From Hungatella effluvii (GTDB lineage Bacteria > Bacillota > Clostridia > Lachnospirales > Lachnospiraceae): a stretch of 64,000 bases of DNA. Below the pieces are notes generated by a model. It ran no database searches. It was given only the letters and a program-made list of their open reading frames with translations, and was not told the DNA's origin. The stretch is taken from assembly GCF_003201875.1 (NCBI RefSeq), contig NZ_QJKD01000012.1, positions 126,001 to 190,000 on the forward strand, read 5' to 3'. Shown in pieces: positions 52,001 to 60,348 of this stretch. Each line of letters begins with the position of its first letter. Positions within the stretch are counted from its first letter, which is position 1. The translations under genes and the position numbers were made by a program.

Positions 52001-55000
52001 CCTTCAGATTATCAAAATACGTCTCTGCCCAGGAGCTTCCCAGGAAAACGCGTCCCATCAGATACGGTTTGTCATTGTCAATATAGCTTCCCGCCAGTTC
52101 TCCATCCACATAGGCCAGTATGGCGCTGCCTCTGCCTTCCAGGGCGATATGATAGGATTCCCCATGTTTCTCAGGCATACTGCCTTCCACGAGAGTGCTG
52201 CCGCCTTTGCGCAGCTTCCACGTTCCGTTCTGGATTAATAAGTTGTAACCGCTGTTATCACTGTTCATTCCTGTCTGCTGACGAATTCCCAAAAGGGCGT
52301 ATCCGTTATCAGCCTGTACATCGATGCTTGCCTTATAATTCATCCAGCGGTAGTCACCGACAATGGTCTCCGGATCCCCGCCATTCCACTGGCTTACGGA
52401 AGCCGATAAAATCTGGCCAAGGCGCTGATTGCCGTTCTCTTCCTTTTCCACCACCCAGGCGCCATGGGTATCCATCATGTAGCGCGGTTCATTTCCTCGG
52501 GATGATAAGTAATCCTGCTGCTCCGGTCCGTCTGCCGTGTTGACTGTCACAGTCCCTTCCTCGTCGTACTCAAAATCATCGGCGTAGAGAATATCGTTGT
52601 CGGTAACCTCTGTACAGCCGGCTCCCATTTTTCCATCGTCATCCGTATCCAGAACTGCCTTATCCGATAATGAAGTATGTTCCGGAAGCGTAAGCGCCCG
52701 GTCACCCTCACTCTGGTGGTAATCCAGCGTCGTAAAGGTCGCTATGGCTCCGGCATCCACCGGCACGGTATAGATACCGGCCGAATTCGCAGCCACTTCT
52801 CCCTTAAATTCCATATACTCGTCTGCCTTTGTCTGCCAGATTTCCAGCTTCTGATTCTCATCGAGCTTCATATCCTCGGCCTTAATCTGATAATTCAATT
52901 TCTTCGGACTGTTGTTCACAGCCACCACTGAGAAATCCGATTTATCAGGGGCGGCCAGAGTCATATAGCTGGGTTTTCCGGCTTCATTGGAAAGGTGCTC
53001 GTTTTTGTTGTTGTCGCCTGCATAGGAGTCGCTGGCCTGGGGAATTCCCAGCCAGATCTCATTGCTGTTGTCTTCATCAGCCGCCCACCCAGACTTGGAA
53101 AACTGGGTAAAATGCGCCGTCATGTAAAGGGCCTCGTCATAACGGACATATCCAGCCCATGGTTCTCTGGCGCTGACCAGATCTTTATGCGCATACTGCA
53201 GCCCGTCATAGAAACCGCCGATTGCAGGCTGGAAAATATAATGAGTCATGTTGCTGAACACAAAGGAGTTCAAGTAACCATCCACCATGGCCAGCGGACT
53301 CTGATTTCCACCCATTGGAACGTAGGTATCGGTACGGCGCTCCGCCTGGCTCGTCATGCCAAAATTCGCACAGCCTTCGCTGTACCAGATTTCCTTATTG
53401 TATTTTTGTGCCAGATCCCGTACATTCTGATCTGTACCGGTTACATAATGGATTCCCACAGCATCAACGGCTTCCCAGGTTCCGTCCTTCTGATCCTTTG
53501 ATTGATACATATCCGTTACAATTCCCCAGGAATCTATCTCATCCGCGGCCACAAACTGAATCCTGTGATAGGCGTCCTGAGCCTCCTCGGACATGTAATC
53601 CGGGAAATCATTTTCTTCTTCCACCAGCTTTGTAAATCCTTTTGTCATCGGTGCACTGGTTTCAATGGCATCATTGTAGTTCGCCTCATTGACACCGGCG
53701 GCAATGTAATCTGCCATGATGCCGTATTTCTCGTAGGCATCGAAAATCGTATCGCGGTACCATTCATAGATCTTTTCCGTGTTGGTATTGCCGTTGGTCC
53801 AGTTTGGGGAACGCCAGCGCAGAACGCTGATCTTTACATCAGGATTTACGCTCTTTGCGTCGGCTGCCAGCTGCCAGCCCGGGGAACGGGATGCGTCCGC
53901 TTCCTCGCCCTCATACCGGATGGTAGCGGGATCCGCCGCGGTTGACGTATTTCCGTCATTTCCCATCTCTATCTTTACGTGTGAGATTAACGGATGATCT
54001 CCTGCAAACAGAGTGTCGATCATTTCCCAGTATTTTTCCGGCGCTTCTGCCTTATAGTCCATCAGAAGATTGCTGGTTCCGTTACAGCTTAGAAGTCCCC
54101 AGCCTTTGTATGTCAATCCATTGGTCATCAGAGCCGCCGCATCCACATCGCTGCCCTTTATGGTGATTGCTGCGTCATATACCGGCAGAATATTCCTGAT
54201 CTTTGCGGAAGCTGCCAATACGGCCTCTCGCGAAGCATTTCCGCCTGCAAGAAGGGCTTCTGCCTCGGCGACAGCCTGTTTCAGCGCCTCATTGCCAGGA
54301 TCTTCCGTGTCTAGATAGGCGTTTGCCTCCGCCACAGCGCTCTTTAACTCAGAAAGCAGCGGCTCCATCATCCGCGTTTTCGTCTCGGCTGCAGCCGCTT
54401 CCTCCGACATGGCAGAAGGGATCACCACTATATCATCATAAAGGCCATTCAGCAGATAATTGGTGGCAAAGGAGCGTCCCAAAGCTGCTGTTATACTGCT
54501 CATCCCGCTCAGTTTGAAGCCGAGATCAGGAATCTCTCCCGCCTTTTCACCATTTAAATAAACCGTGACAGAACCGTTGGCGCCGTCCTTTTCCGAATAA
54601 GACACGGCCATGGCGTTCCAGTCATCTGCGATGATATGTTCCAGAGCCGTATTCCCGGCGCTGATTCCTCCACCCGCCTTGGAATCGCCGTATCCCACTT
54701 TCCCCGACTGGGTAAAAATGTGGATATTCTGATTCTCTGTTCCTATGGAAAATGCCGCTTTTTTATTCCTGTCTTCTTCATTTGTATCCGTATCTTCCAC
54801 CTTTACGTTGGCAAGCAGCGTAAATTCTTTTCTCCCAAACAGCGCGGCCGCATCTTTGATCTCCGCATGGCCGCCATTCTGATTATTCCAGCCAGCTGTC
54901 ACCTGTATTACGTTACCGCGGCCGGCGTCCGAAATAACGCCCGCTCCCCGATTCGTGAGGCCGCCATCCGTCTCCTCCAGCGCAGTGTCAAACGGCACCA

Positions 55001-55760
55001 GGGATGAATCCTTTTCGGCAACTGCCAGCCAGCTTAAAATTGCCCCTTTATTCTTAGTATCCTGAATTCGGAGAGTCACCTCTCCGGCCTTATCCAGGGT
55101 GACGTCGCCAGTGACTCGTGTTTCCTGGTTGACGTTAAGTTCTCCGGTCGTTCCCAGAGAGACCGGGGCGCCATCGTCAATCTGTGCGGTGATGGTAAGC
55201 GTCCTTCCCTGACCTGACCACCATTCGTAGTGCGCGGTTGTTATTTCATACGTTCCCGCATCCAGGGGAAGCGTATAGGTAAGAAGCTTATCCTGATCAT
55301 TATAGATCCCGGATACCGCCTTATCTTCTGTTGTTACATTTCCTTTGGTTTTCACATTCTGATTGTGAAATCCCCAGGAACCTTCTGCGTACACCGCATC
55401 GGCCGCATCATTTTTCAGCTGATCCCCCGTTAATTCCTTCACGGCTTCATAGGCGGGAGTTGTTCCATCCGACGGTTCACTGCTGTAATTATCAATATAA
55501 TATACCAGATCCTGAGGTACGACCTCCACATCATATCGTACACCTTTGCTGGTCACTGCTACGGTATCGTATGCCTTACCAAACTGGTCTGCATTGACAG
55601 ATGCGTCATCTTTTAACTGCTCCGGCACCTGGCCCACAAAGGTAGCGATACGCTGGTTTGTCTCAGCATAGGCTATCGTGGGAACAGAAACGGAAGGTAC
55701 CATCATTGCAGTCACAAGAATCCAGGACAACGCTCTCTGCCCCTGTTTCTTACAATTCAT
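49056..55760 (-). CDS. Giant secreted multidomain GH59-like glycosidase
   Basis: A 2234-residue exoprotein. A signal peptide (about residues 1-32) is followed by a sugar-binding-like module (about 85-250), a concanavalin A/LamG fold (about 300-455), a FIVAR-type helical repeat (about 465-525) and a GH59 galactocerebrosidase-like catalytic domain (about 540-1060) with likely acid/base Glu692 (GVNEANYN) and nucleophile Glu795 (WYSEGCANFG). Then come a GH59-type lectin domain (about 1090-1290), another carbohydrate-binding region, a second FIVAR, a Big_4-like domain, a repeat of the first module (about 1560-1720), four to five bacterial Ig-like repeats and C-terminal cell-wall-binding repeats. 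It probably cleaves beta-galactosides of host glycans or glycolipids at the cell surface. GAGGAGG precedes the ATG. Confidence 0.88.
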   Translation of the reverse strand: MNCKKQGQRALSWILVTAMMVPSVSVPTIAYAETNQRIATFVGQVPEQLKDDASVNADQFGKAYDTVAVTSKGVRYDVEVVPQDLVYYIDNYSSEPSDGTTPAYEAVKELTGDQLKNDAADAVYAEGSWGFHNQNVKTKGNVTTEDKAVSGIYNDQDKLLTYTLPLDAGTYEITTAHYEWWSGQGRTLTITAQIDDGAPVSLGTTGELNVNQETRVTGDVTLDKAGEVTLRIQDTKNKGAILSWLAVAEKDSSLVPFDTALEETDGGLTNRGAGVISDAGRGNVIQVTAGWNNQNGGHAEIKDAAALFGRKEFTLLANVKVEDTDTNEEDRNKKAAFSIGTENQNIHIFTQSGKVGYGDSKAGGGISAGNTALEHIIADDWNAMAVSYSEKDGANGSVTVYLNGEKAGEIPDLGFKLSGMSSITAALGRSFATNYLLNGLYDDIVVIPSAMSEEAAAAETKTRMMEPLLSELKSAVAEANAYLDTEDPGNEALKQAVAEAEALLAGGNASREAVLAASAKIRNILPVYDAAITIKGSDVDAAALMTNGLTYKGWGLLSCNGTSNLLMDYKAEAPEKYWEMIDTLFAGDHPLISHVKIEMGNDGNTSTAADPATIRYEGEEADASRSPGWQLAADAKSVNPDVKISVLRWRSPNWTNGNTNTEKIYEWYRDTIFDAYEKYGIMADYIAAGVNEANYNDAIETSAPMTKGFTKLVEEENDFPDYMSEEAQDAYHRIQFVAADEIDSWGIVTDMYQSKDQKDGTWEAVDAVGIHYVTGTDQNVRDLAQKYNKEIWYSEGCANFGMTSQAERRTDTYVPMGGNQSPLAMVDGYLNSFVFSNMTHYIFQPAIGGFYDGLQYAHKDLVSAREPWAGYVRYDEALYMTAHFTQFSKSGWAADEDNSNEIWLGIPQASDSYAGDNNKNEHLSNEAGKPSYMTLAAPDKSDFSVVAVNNSPKKLNYQIKAEDMKLDENQKLEIWQTKADEYMEFKGEVAANSAGIYTVPVDAGAIATFTTLDYHQSEGDRALTLPEHTSLSDKAVLDTDDDGKMGAGCTEVTDNDILYADDFEYDEEGTVTVNTADGPEQQDYLSSRGNEPRYMMDTHGAWVVEKEENGNQRLGQILSASVSQWNGGDPETIVGDYRWMNYKASIDVQADNGYALLGIRQQTGMNSDNSGYNLLIQNGTWKLRKGGSTLVEGSMPEKHGESYHIALEGRGSAILAYVDGELAGSYIDNDKPYLMGRVFLGSSWAETYFDNLKVEKIPGYVPYATAFYDDHDDEVQYSDNWTLAGPGNGSADNWYRTTSYNKSGEESYVTFDGRGTGFMLVGENGDGVQADIYADGIKTAENIENNSSSKRYSTIVFDGLASGDHTFKVVVKSGTLVIDGVYILGEALPGGGNEALKTLVAECGTYQEAEYTADHWKNFADALAAARTVLEKETEATQLEIDTAAIRLRAAKDLLLRLDQPVEVIDDRLPDYLAVTEGSVIEEDILPEEVRVKLADGTESTAKVDWTNNEEDTFSVPYQTVRLKGTVEGGKDLQAIIPVEVVPEDTLYFIDSFSADPEDGTTPVYEAVRSLLGDQLKNEKADQISDGTKWGFNKTGVVTKPDTDLNDKFSSGIYMGGGNPVIYYLPLEAGAYSLTVGVNEWWEPRSMRAVVLADGKELAAENLSLSGYGAQDEKTLNFTLEKADTITLRVDKVSKNDPVISWLAVAKQPEVLDISGVKVERLPDKTEYRIGEKLDTAGMVVVATMSDATRVELEEDQYTVSTLNSGTPGEKEITVSAAGKSGTVYTDTFRVVVTEEGTEYYTTKIKVTEKPDKMKYYTGDELDTAGMVVKAHQKASPSNAERDIEISDYVTDYDFSKAGKATVEVIYEDENSDGERIEFTDSFTVTVEDEPVEPEYYTTRIRVNKKPKKVVYKVGEEFNPEGMKVMDIQKASPGNATRAVEIPLEELDCQYDFSTSGNKKVTVVYMGTGKNQEEKEFQATVDVSVADEAEEGFYTEKINITAQPSQTVYRVGDMFAPAGMVVTAIRMNRETGEAVEEPISDYKISPALFMISGDIKVTVSYTGIDKNGDARVFQDYLWVTVRPAESSSGSSGSTDTYEAKPVPKPSSSMDGGSWKQDGGSWRYTKPNGQPARNEWGRINGSWYFFKGDGRMAANEWMMDADVWYFVDESGAMYENHWLEYNGNWYYLGQSGAMYGNRWLEYNGAWYYLNADGTMAKNTATADGYRVGSDGKWVK

Positions 55761-55910
55761 ACTTTTTCCTCCTCTTTACATACCCTTTTCCATAAAACAG
55801 TTCATTGAAATATTCTCAATAAGCCCGCATTCACTGCCATTATGAACAGTGACGTAAACAGAGGAAAAAGCAAAAAATATCGAAAACGGATTCCTTTTGC
55901 TCTCTCAATT

Positions 55911-56016
55911 TGTTATAATGAAGTCAGGCTTATTGCTGTGATAAAATGCAGGAACAACTCTGTGCCACCAGATTGCTTTGCGTTCACGCGATAAGCTTTT
56001 TTCCTGCACTTTTTTA
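55911..56016 (+). ncRNA. Candidate small structured RNA with own promoter
   Basis: An extended -10 (TGTTATAAT, 55911-55919) lies on the plus strand in the 760-bp gene-free gap. Downstream, GGCTTATTGC (55927-55936) pairs with GCGATAAGC (55988-55996), followed by TTTTTT. Alternatively TGCAGGAA (55947-55954) pairs with TTCCTGCA (56001-56008), followed by a second T run (56010-56015). Two exclusive folds each ending in a U tract suggest a regulated or independently terminated RNA. No gene follows on that strand. The rest of the gap (55761-55910, 56017-56249) shows only an ATTGA-N7-TCAAT repeat (55804-55820) and A/T-rich DNA. Confidence 0.4.
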
Positions 56017-56250
56017 TGTTTTTTCTCCCTCCTCTCCTTCTGACTGTATTATCACATAGTTTTTTGTTTGTTTTGAATAGATTATTTTTTCATGAAGCTG
56101 TAATTTTATTAGTATTGTTCAATAGTCCATTTCTCCCCGCCCTCTGTCCATGTAATTTCTTAAGCAATACCTGTACTTTTTATTTTTAATATTTTTCATC
56201 GGCTCTCATCACAGTTAATTATGCGATGCAGTACCAGTACAGCTTCTTCG

Positions 56251-56306
56251 TAAAATAAAAAACGCCCCCATACGGGACATTCAACTTCTTTGTCCTGTAT
56301 GGGGGC
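56251..56306 (-). terminator. Strong terminator, minus strand
   Basis: GCCCCCATACGGGACA (56264-56279) pairs with TGTCCTGTATGGGGGC (56291-56306); on the minus strand it is followed by GTTTTTTATTTTA. It probably ends the transcript of the acetyltransferase at 56520-56933. Confidence 0.85.
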
Positions 56307-56350
56307 ACTGCATTTTTAACTGCTTCTCAAGTTTCCTTCATCCGGATATC

Positions 56351-56470
56351 TCACGCTTCTCCGTAACACTCTGCGGCTGCTGAAAGCGCGTCGATCACCT
56401 GTATTCCCACGGCCGGAAGACAATCCCGTACAATAGTTATGCAAGGACTTGAAATCTCGATTTTGCCTTT
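56351..56470 (-). pseudogene. Possible gene remnant, C-terminal fragment
   Basis: A minus-strand frame ending in TGA at 56351 reads ...ITIVRDCLPAVGIQVIDALSAAAE... before hitting a stop about 39 codons upstream, with no start codon or ribosome-binding site. The 'GIQVIDALSAA' ending recalls the C-terminus of Asp/Glu/hydantoin racemase-like proteins, but the match is only by eye. Confidence 0.3.
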
Positions 56471-56519
56471 GTTGTGTTACGGAGTGAAGACAGAATACGC
56501 ATTGAAAACATTTGAATGA

Positions 56520-56933
56520 TTAAAACCATTTACAAGGTATCATCAAAAAAGTATCTTCCGTATTCTGCTTAAATCCTATTGTTTCATAAAAGCCCTTAGC
56601 ACAATCTGTTTGTACCACCCATTCGGAACCTGGACACATGTTTATACACCTTTTCATAAGTTCTGTTCCAATCCCTCGTCTTTGATATTCTGGCAAAACT
56701 GCTAAATCGTAAATAATGGAACGAAAATGTAAGTCAGACAAAACTCTTACACAACCAACTAAATGATTATCAAGCCAAGCAGAGAGCACAAATGTTGAGG
56801 TAAGAAAAGCACAATTAAAATTGTCTATCATATTCTGTGTCGTATTTTCCTCTTTCGCCCAACCTACTGCAAGAAAGAGTTTATATAATTCATCGCAAGG
56901 CAAATCTTTTTGATTTCTATATTCTATTTTCAT
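56520..56933 (-). CDS. GNAT-family acetyltransferase, small
   Basis: A 137-residue GNAT protein. 'LAVLPEYQRRGIGTELMKRCI' is acetyl-CoA motif A (RRGIGT), and 'GFYETIGFKQNTEDTFLM' is motif B. The gene is A/T-rich compared with its neighbours, which may mean recent acquisition. It is a single gene; the terminator at 56251-56306 is downstream. The substrate is unknown. Confidence 0.85.
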   Translation of the reverse strand: MKIEYRNQKDLPCDELYKLFLAVGWAKEENTTQNMIDNFNCAFLTSTFVLSAWLDNHLVGCVRVLSDLHFRSIIYDLAVLPEYQRRGIGTELMKRCINMCPGSEWVVQTDCAKGFYETIGFKQNTEDTFLMIPCKWF

Positions 56934-57050
56934 TCCTCTTGCCTCCGTAAATTCCGATTTATTTCTATTTACATCTTCTTAAACTATCGTTCAAGAAGCC
57001 TTCTGTTATATCTCCTTCATCATACGCCTCGCTGCAGTTCACGGCCCCTG

Positions 57051-58229
57051 CTATTTATAAACCAGCCGTGATACCGTCTTTTCCTTTGCAAATCCCGGAA
57101 TCTGGTACATCAACAGAACATCCGTGATCCCCTGTTCCTCCATCCATGCCTTCAAATTCAGGTTCAGATACCGCAGGTCCGCCATATAAACGGTTCCGAA
57201 ATGGTTGGCCGCGAACACCGCGAAGCTGTGGGCGTAGGAGTCCTTGATTATGAAAAGCTTCTTTTCCTTCTGATCTCCCTCTATGCTCCTGTTTTCGATT
57301 TTTGTTATGGCATGGTTGCCGTCGAGATACACGGCGTATTTGTCCTTTCCCTTCAATGCGTCAGGAAAGTAGAGGGAATCATATTCCTTCGGCTCCCCGT
57401 CGAAGGACACCCGGTAATCCTGCGGCTCCTTCGGCTGCCACACTTCGATGGAATCGTACCGCCACGGAACATTGAGTTTGGAATAGACCGTTCCATGAAA
57501 CTCGCTGCTGGCCGTCCGGATATCAAACATGTCTTCCGTCCACGGGATAAGCCCCATGGACTCCGCCCACAGCCGGTATCCCAAAAACGCCCCTCTGGCG
57601 GTCCAATGATGATCCGTCCGGTAGTACAGCGCCTCGTCCCGAAACGATTTTAAGCAGTCTTCTGCCGGAAGCACCATCTCCGTGGAATTTCCTGTTTCTT
57701 TCAGGCGTTCGGAAAGCAGCTCCGTTACCCGGCCCTGATCGTAGGGCGCGGCGAGAAATGGCAGCCGGTCTGTCATGACCTGGGACGCCGACGGTACAAG
57801 CATCACCCGAACATGGTCTTTCCCCAGGGACGTCTCCGCCGCCCCTGTAAATGCGGCCAGCTTCTCCAAATTTTTGTTCAGCTGCTCCCCTTCCACATCT
57901 TCGGTATCGTATTTCTCGATCAGATAGCCGTCTTTTCCAAAGTATACACCGTTTACATCTTCCTGAAAAGCCAGACGCTCTGACGTAACCTTCAGACCGA
58001 TCCATCCATTTCTTCCCGGAAACTGATCGCTCAAATACTGTTCATACTTTTCTCCATAGCTTCCATCCAGCAGAGACTTCACCGTAAATTCCGGCTTCTT
58101 TTGCAGATACCGGTTCTCCGAGTCGGAAAACGCCTTCTGCGGCGTGATCATACCCGCCAGGGATACTATCCCCAAAAAGCCCAGAAACAGGAAGGTCATG
58201 GCTCTGTCACTATGTCTCTCTTTCTTCAT
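57051..58229 (-). CDS. DHHW-family protein (AlgJ/AlgX-like), exopolysaccharide acetylation
   Basis: A 392-residue extracytoplasmic protein. A signal anchor at about residues 11-29 is followed by a SGNH/AlgX-like fold with the family tag TDHHWT (about residues 206-211), MLVPSA and 'LFIIKDSYAHSFAVF', where the Ser-Tyr/His region resembles the catalytic SGNH block. It is 32 bp after the MBOAT gene. The family works with a membrane O-acyltransferase to add acetyl groups to a cell-surface polymer. Confidence 0.88.
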   Translation of the reverse strand: MKKERHSDRAMTFLFLGFLGIVSLAGMITPQKAFSDSENRYLQKKPEFTVKSLLDGSYGEKYEQYLSDQFPGRNGWIGLKVTSERLAFQEDVNGVYFGKDGYLIEKYDTEDVEGEQLNKNLEKLAAFTGAAETSLGKDHVRVMLVPSASQVMTDRLPFLAAPYDQGRVTELLSERLKETGNSTEMVLPAEDCLKSFRDEALYYRTDHHWTARGAFLGYRLWAESMGLIPWTEDMFDIRTASSEFHGTVYSKLNVPWRYDSIEVWQPKEPQDYRVSFDGEPKEYDSLYFPDALKGKDKYAVYLDGNHAITKIENRSIEGDQKEKKLFIIKDSYAHSFAVFAANHFGTVYMADLRYLNLNLKAWMEEQGITDVLLMYQIPGFAKEKTVSRLVYK

Positions 58230-58261
58230 AAGCTCTCCTCATTTGCCAGCGCCGGGAGGCA

Positions 58262-59665
58262 CTAGAACCTGAAATACAGAAACGGATTATAACTGGCGTC
58301 TACCAGAAATGCTACCGACAGCACAAGAATAACCGCCACAAACAGCAATTCGGCCGTCTCCCTCACGCGTCCCGAAAACTTCCTGCATAAGATCCCCGGA
58401 AGCGGTGTGGAGCCCAGGACAGCCGCCGCAAGAAGCGGCAGATTGGTCACCAGCAAATACCACGTTCTCCGGCTTGCAAAGGCGATACCTCCGGCGCCGG
58501 CCATCTGAGTGAAGTACAAAAGCCCCTCCGCCATATTTTCATGTGCAAACAGCACCCAGCCAAGAAAGACGAAGGTCATGGCGTATGCGCTTCTGACGGC
58601 GGATGGCATCTTCTCCAGGTACGGCTTCAGAATAAACTTCTCAAGAAGCAGAAGCGCACCGAAATAGAGCCCCCATAAAAGGTAATTCCAGGCCGCTCCG
58701 TGCCAGATTCCTGTCAGCAGCCAGACGATCGCAATGTTTCGCACCTGCACCGCCGCGCCTTTCCTGTTTCCGCCCAGCGGTATATACACATACTCCTTAA
58801 ACCAGGTGCTCAGGGTAATATGCCACCTGCGCCAGAAATCGGTGATGCTCTTCGCCGTATAGGGATACCGGAAATTCTCCGGGAAATGAAAGCCCATCAT
58901 CGCCCCCAGCCCCATGGCCATATCCGAATAACCGGAGAAATCAAAGTAGATCTGCATGCCGAACGCCAGAATCCCCATCCACATCATCAGGACAGTCCGC
59001 TCTCCATCCGGGACGCCCGAAATCTGCGTCCACAGCGCTCCTATGGTATTGGCGATCAGTACCTTCTTTCCCAGACCCACGGCAAACAGAAAGACTCCCC
59101 TGGAAAATCCGGCAAAGTTCTCAGTCCGCTCCCGCAGCTCCTCCGCAATGGTGTGATACCGCACGATTGGTCCTGCGATCAGCTGGGGAAACATGGAGAC
59201 ATAGGCGCCGAAATCGATAATATTCTTCTGCGGGCTGGCCTCCTTCCGGTAGATGTCGATCGTATATGACATGGTCTGAAACGTATAGAAGGAAATACCG
59301 ATAGGAAGCGCCAGTCCCGGAAGAGGGAACGAAAGCCCGGTCAGCCTCCCCACGGTTTCCAAAAGGAAATCCGCATACTTAAAGACGCCTAAAAGCCCCA
59401 GATTGATGATGACCGAGGAAGCCACACAGAGCCTGGCCCGCTTCTCTTTTCCCTCTTCCATAAAGCGCCAGACCAGACGTCCGTGGACGTAATCGACCAG
59501 CGTGGAAAACAGCAGAAGGGTGATGTACACCGGCTCTCCCCAGCCATAAAAAATGAGGCTCCCAAGGAACAGAACCCCATTGCGGAACCTCTTTGGAGCA
59601 GCAAAATATACAATTAACATGACCGGCAGAAACCGGAATAAGAATAACAGGCTGGAAAATACCAT
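58262..59665 (-). CDS. MBOAT O-acyltransferase (AlgI/DltB/PatA-like)
   Basis: A 467-residue membrane protein with about 11-12 spans. 'YFDFSGYSDMAMGLGAMMGF' and 'FWRRWHITLSTWFKEYVYIPLGGNRKG' are the core MBOAT motifs, and 'LLTGIWHGAAWNYLLWG' holds the catalytic His. It carries acyl (usually acetyl) groups across the membrane to the DHHW partner. It begins two bases after the lipoprotein gene, so the three genes form one operon. Confidence 0.92.
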   Translation of the reverse strand: MVFSSLLFLFRFLPVMLIVYFAAPKRFRNGVLFLGSLIFYGWGEPVYITLLLFSTLVDYVHGRLVWRFMEEGKEKRARLCVASSVIINLGLLGVFKYADFLLETVGRLTGLSFPLPGLALPIGISFYTFQTMSYTIDIYRKEASPQKNIIDFGAYVSMFPQLIAGPIVRYHTIAEELRERTENFAGFSRGVFLFAVGLGKKVLIANTIGALWTQISGVPDGERTVLMMWMGILAFGMQIYFDFSGYSDMAMGLGAMMGFHFPENFRYPYTAKSITDFWRRWHITLSTWFKEYVYIPLGGNRKGAAVQVRNIAIVWLLTGIWHGAAWNYLLWGLYFGALLLLEKFILKPYLEKMPSAVRSAYAMTFVFLGWVLFAHENMAEGLLYFTQMAGAGGIAFASRRTWYLLVTNLPLLAAAVLGSTPLPGILCRKFSGRVRETAELLFVAVILVLSVAFLVDASYNPFLYFRF

Positions 59666-59667
59666 GT

Positions 59668-60240
59668 TTACCCCTCAAAAAATGCGTTAATTGCGTCAAC
59701 TGCCTTCTTGTTTTCTTCCTGTGCAGATTGAAGGGCAGCCTCTTCGCCCTGATCCAGCGCTTCGTCAGAAGCTGTTCCCAGCATAACGAAGAACACGTAA
59801 TCTCCGTGGCGGACTACTTCAGACGCCTGCACCTTGCTGATGTTCATCGGATACTGCATGGAATCTTCCACGAGACGGGTGCGGTAATCGGTAAGCAGCT
59901 TCTCCACCTCTTCGCCCTTTCCTTCCTTCGCCTTGATGGCGGCAAAGGTGTCCACGTGGACGCTGATCATCGGTCCTTCCGCGATGAATTCATCATATAA
60001 ATCTTCCGGAACTCCGAATATATCGTTTAATGCCTGTGCGTCATAGGCTGCACTCGGAATATAATTTTCTCCATATACCTCTTTTACGGCCTGGTGAACT
60101 TTCTCCAGATCCACCGTAATCGCCTGTGTGGTCTCGGCCACAGTTCCTGAACTTCCGTTATCCGGGCCCTTCCTGCCTCCGCAGGCCGTAAGGCTTATCG
60201 CTGTCAGAACCAGCGCGGTTACATATACTGATTTTCTCAT
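59668..60240 (-). CDS. DUF4358 lipoprotein
   Basis: A 190-residue lipoprotein. The lipobox LTAC is at about residues 17-20, followed by a short Gly/Ser linker. The domain ('VDLEKVHQAVKEVYGENYIPSAAYDAQALNDIFGVPEDLYDEFIAE' to 'HGDYVFFVML') fits DUF4358, which is often found next to MBOAT and DHHW genes in Firmicutes. Its role is unknown; it may be an accessory of the acetylation complex. Confidence 0.85.
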   Translation of the reverse strand: MRKSVYVTALVLTAISLTACGGRKGPDNGSSGTVAETTQAITVDLEKVHQAVKEVYGENYIPSAAYDAQALNDIFGVPEDLYDEFIAEGPMISVHVDTFAAIKAKEGKGEEVEKLLTDYRTRLVEDSMQYPMNISKVQASEVVRHGDYVFFVMLGTASDEALDQGEEAALQSAQEENKKAVDAINAFFEG

Positions 60241-60276
60241 AAATTTCTCCTTTATCTGTTCTACTTACGCGGATTC

Positions 60277-60305
60277 ATTATAATATAGAACCGGACAGAT
60301 ATCTA
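60277..60305 (-). promoter_or_regulatory. Probable promoter of the acetylation operon
   Basis: Minus-strand TATAAT at 60277-60282; the hexamer 17 bases upstream (TAGATA, 60300-60305) matches the -35 consensus at four of six positions. It is 37 bp before the DUF4358 start. Confidence 0.5.
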
Positions 60306-60348
60306 TAGCATATCTCCTACGAAATACTGAAGGTTCTCTTACGAACCG

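Noticed and set aside
55975..55985. Minus-strand GAACGCAAAGC, similar to the ACGCAAAGC block of the c-di-GMP-I (GEMM) riboswitch
   Set aside because: The preceding GGGCAAACC part and the second lobe are missing, so the match is too short to support a riboswitch.
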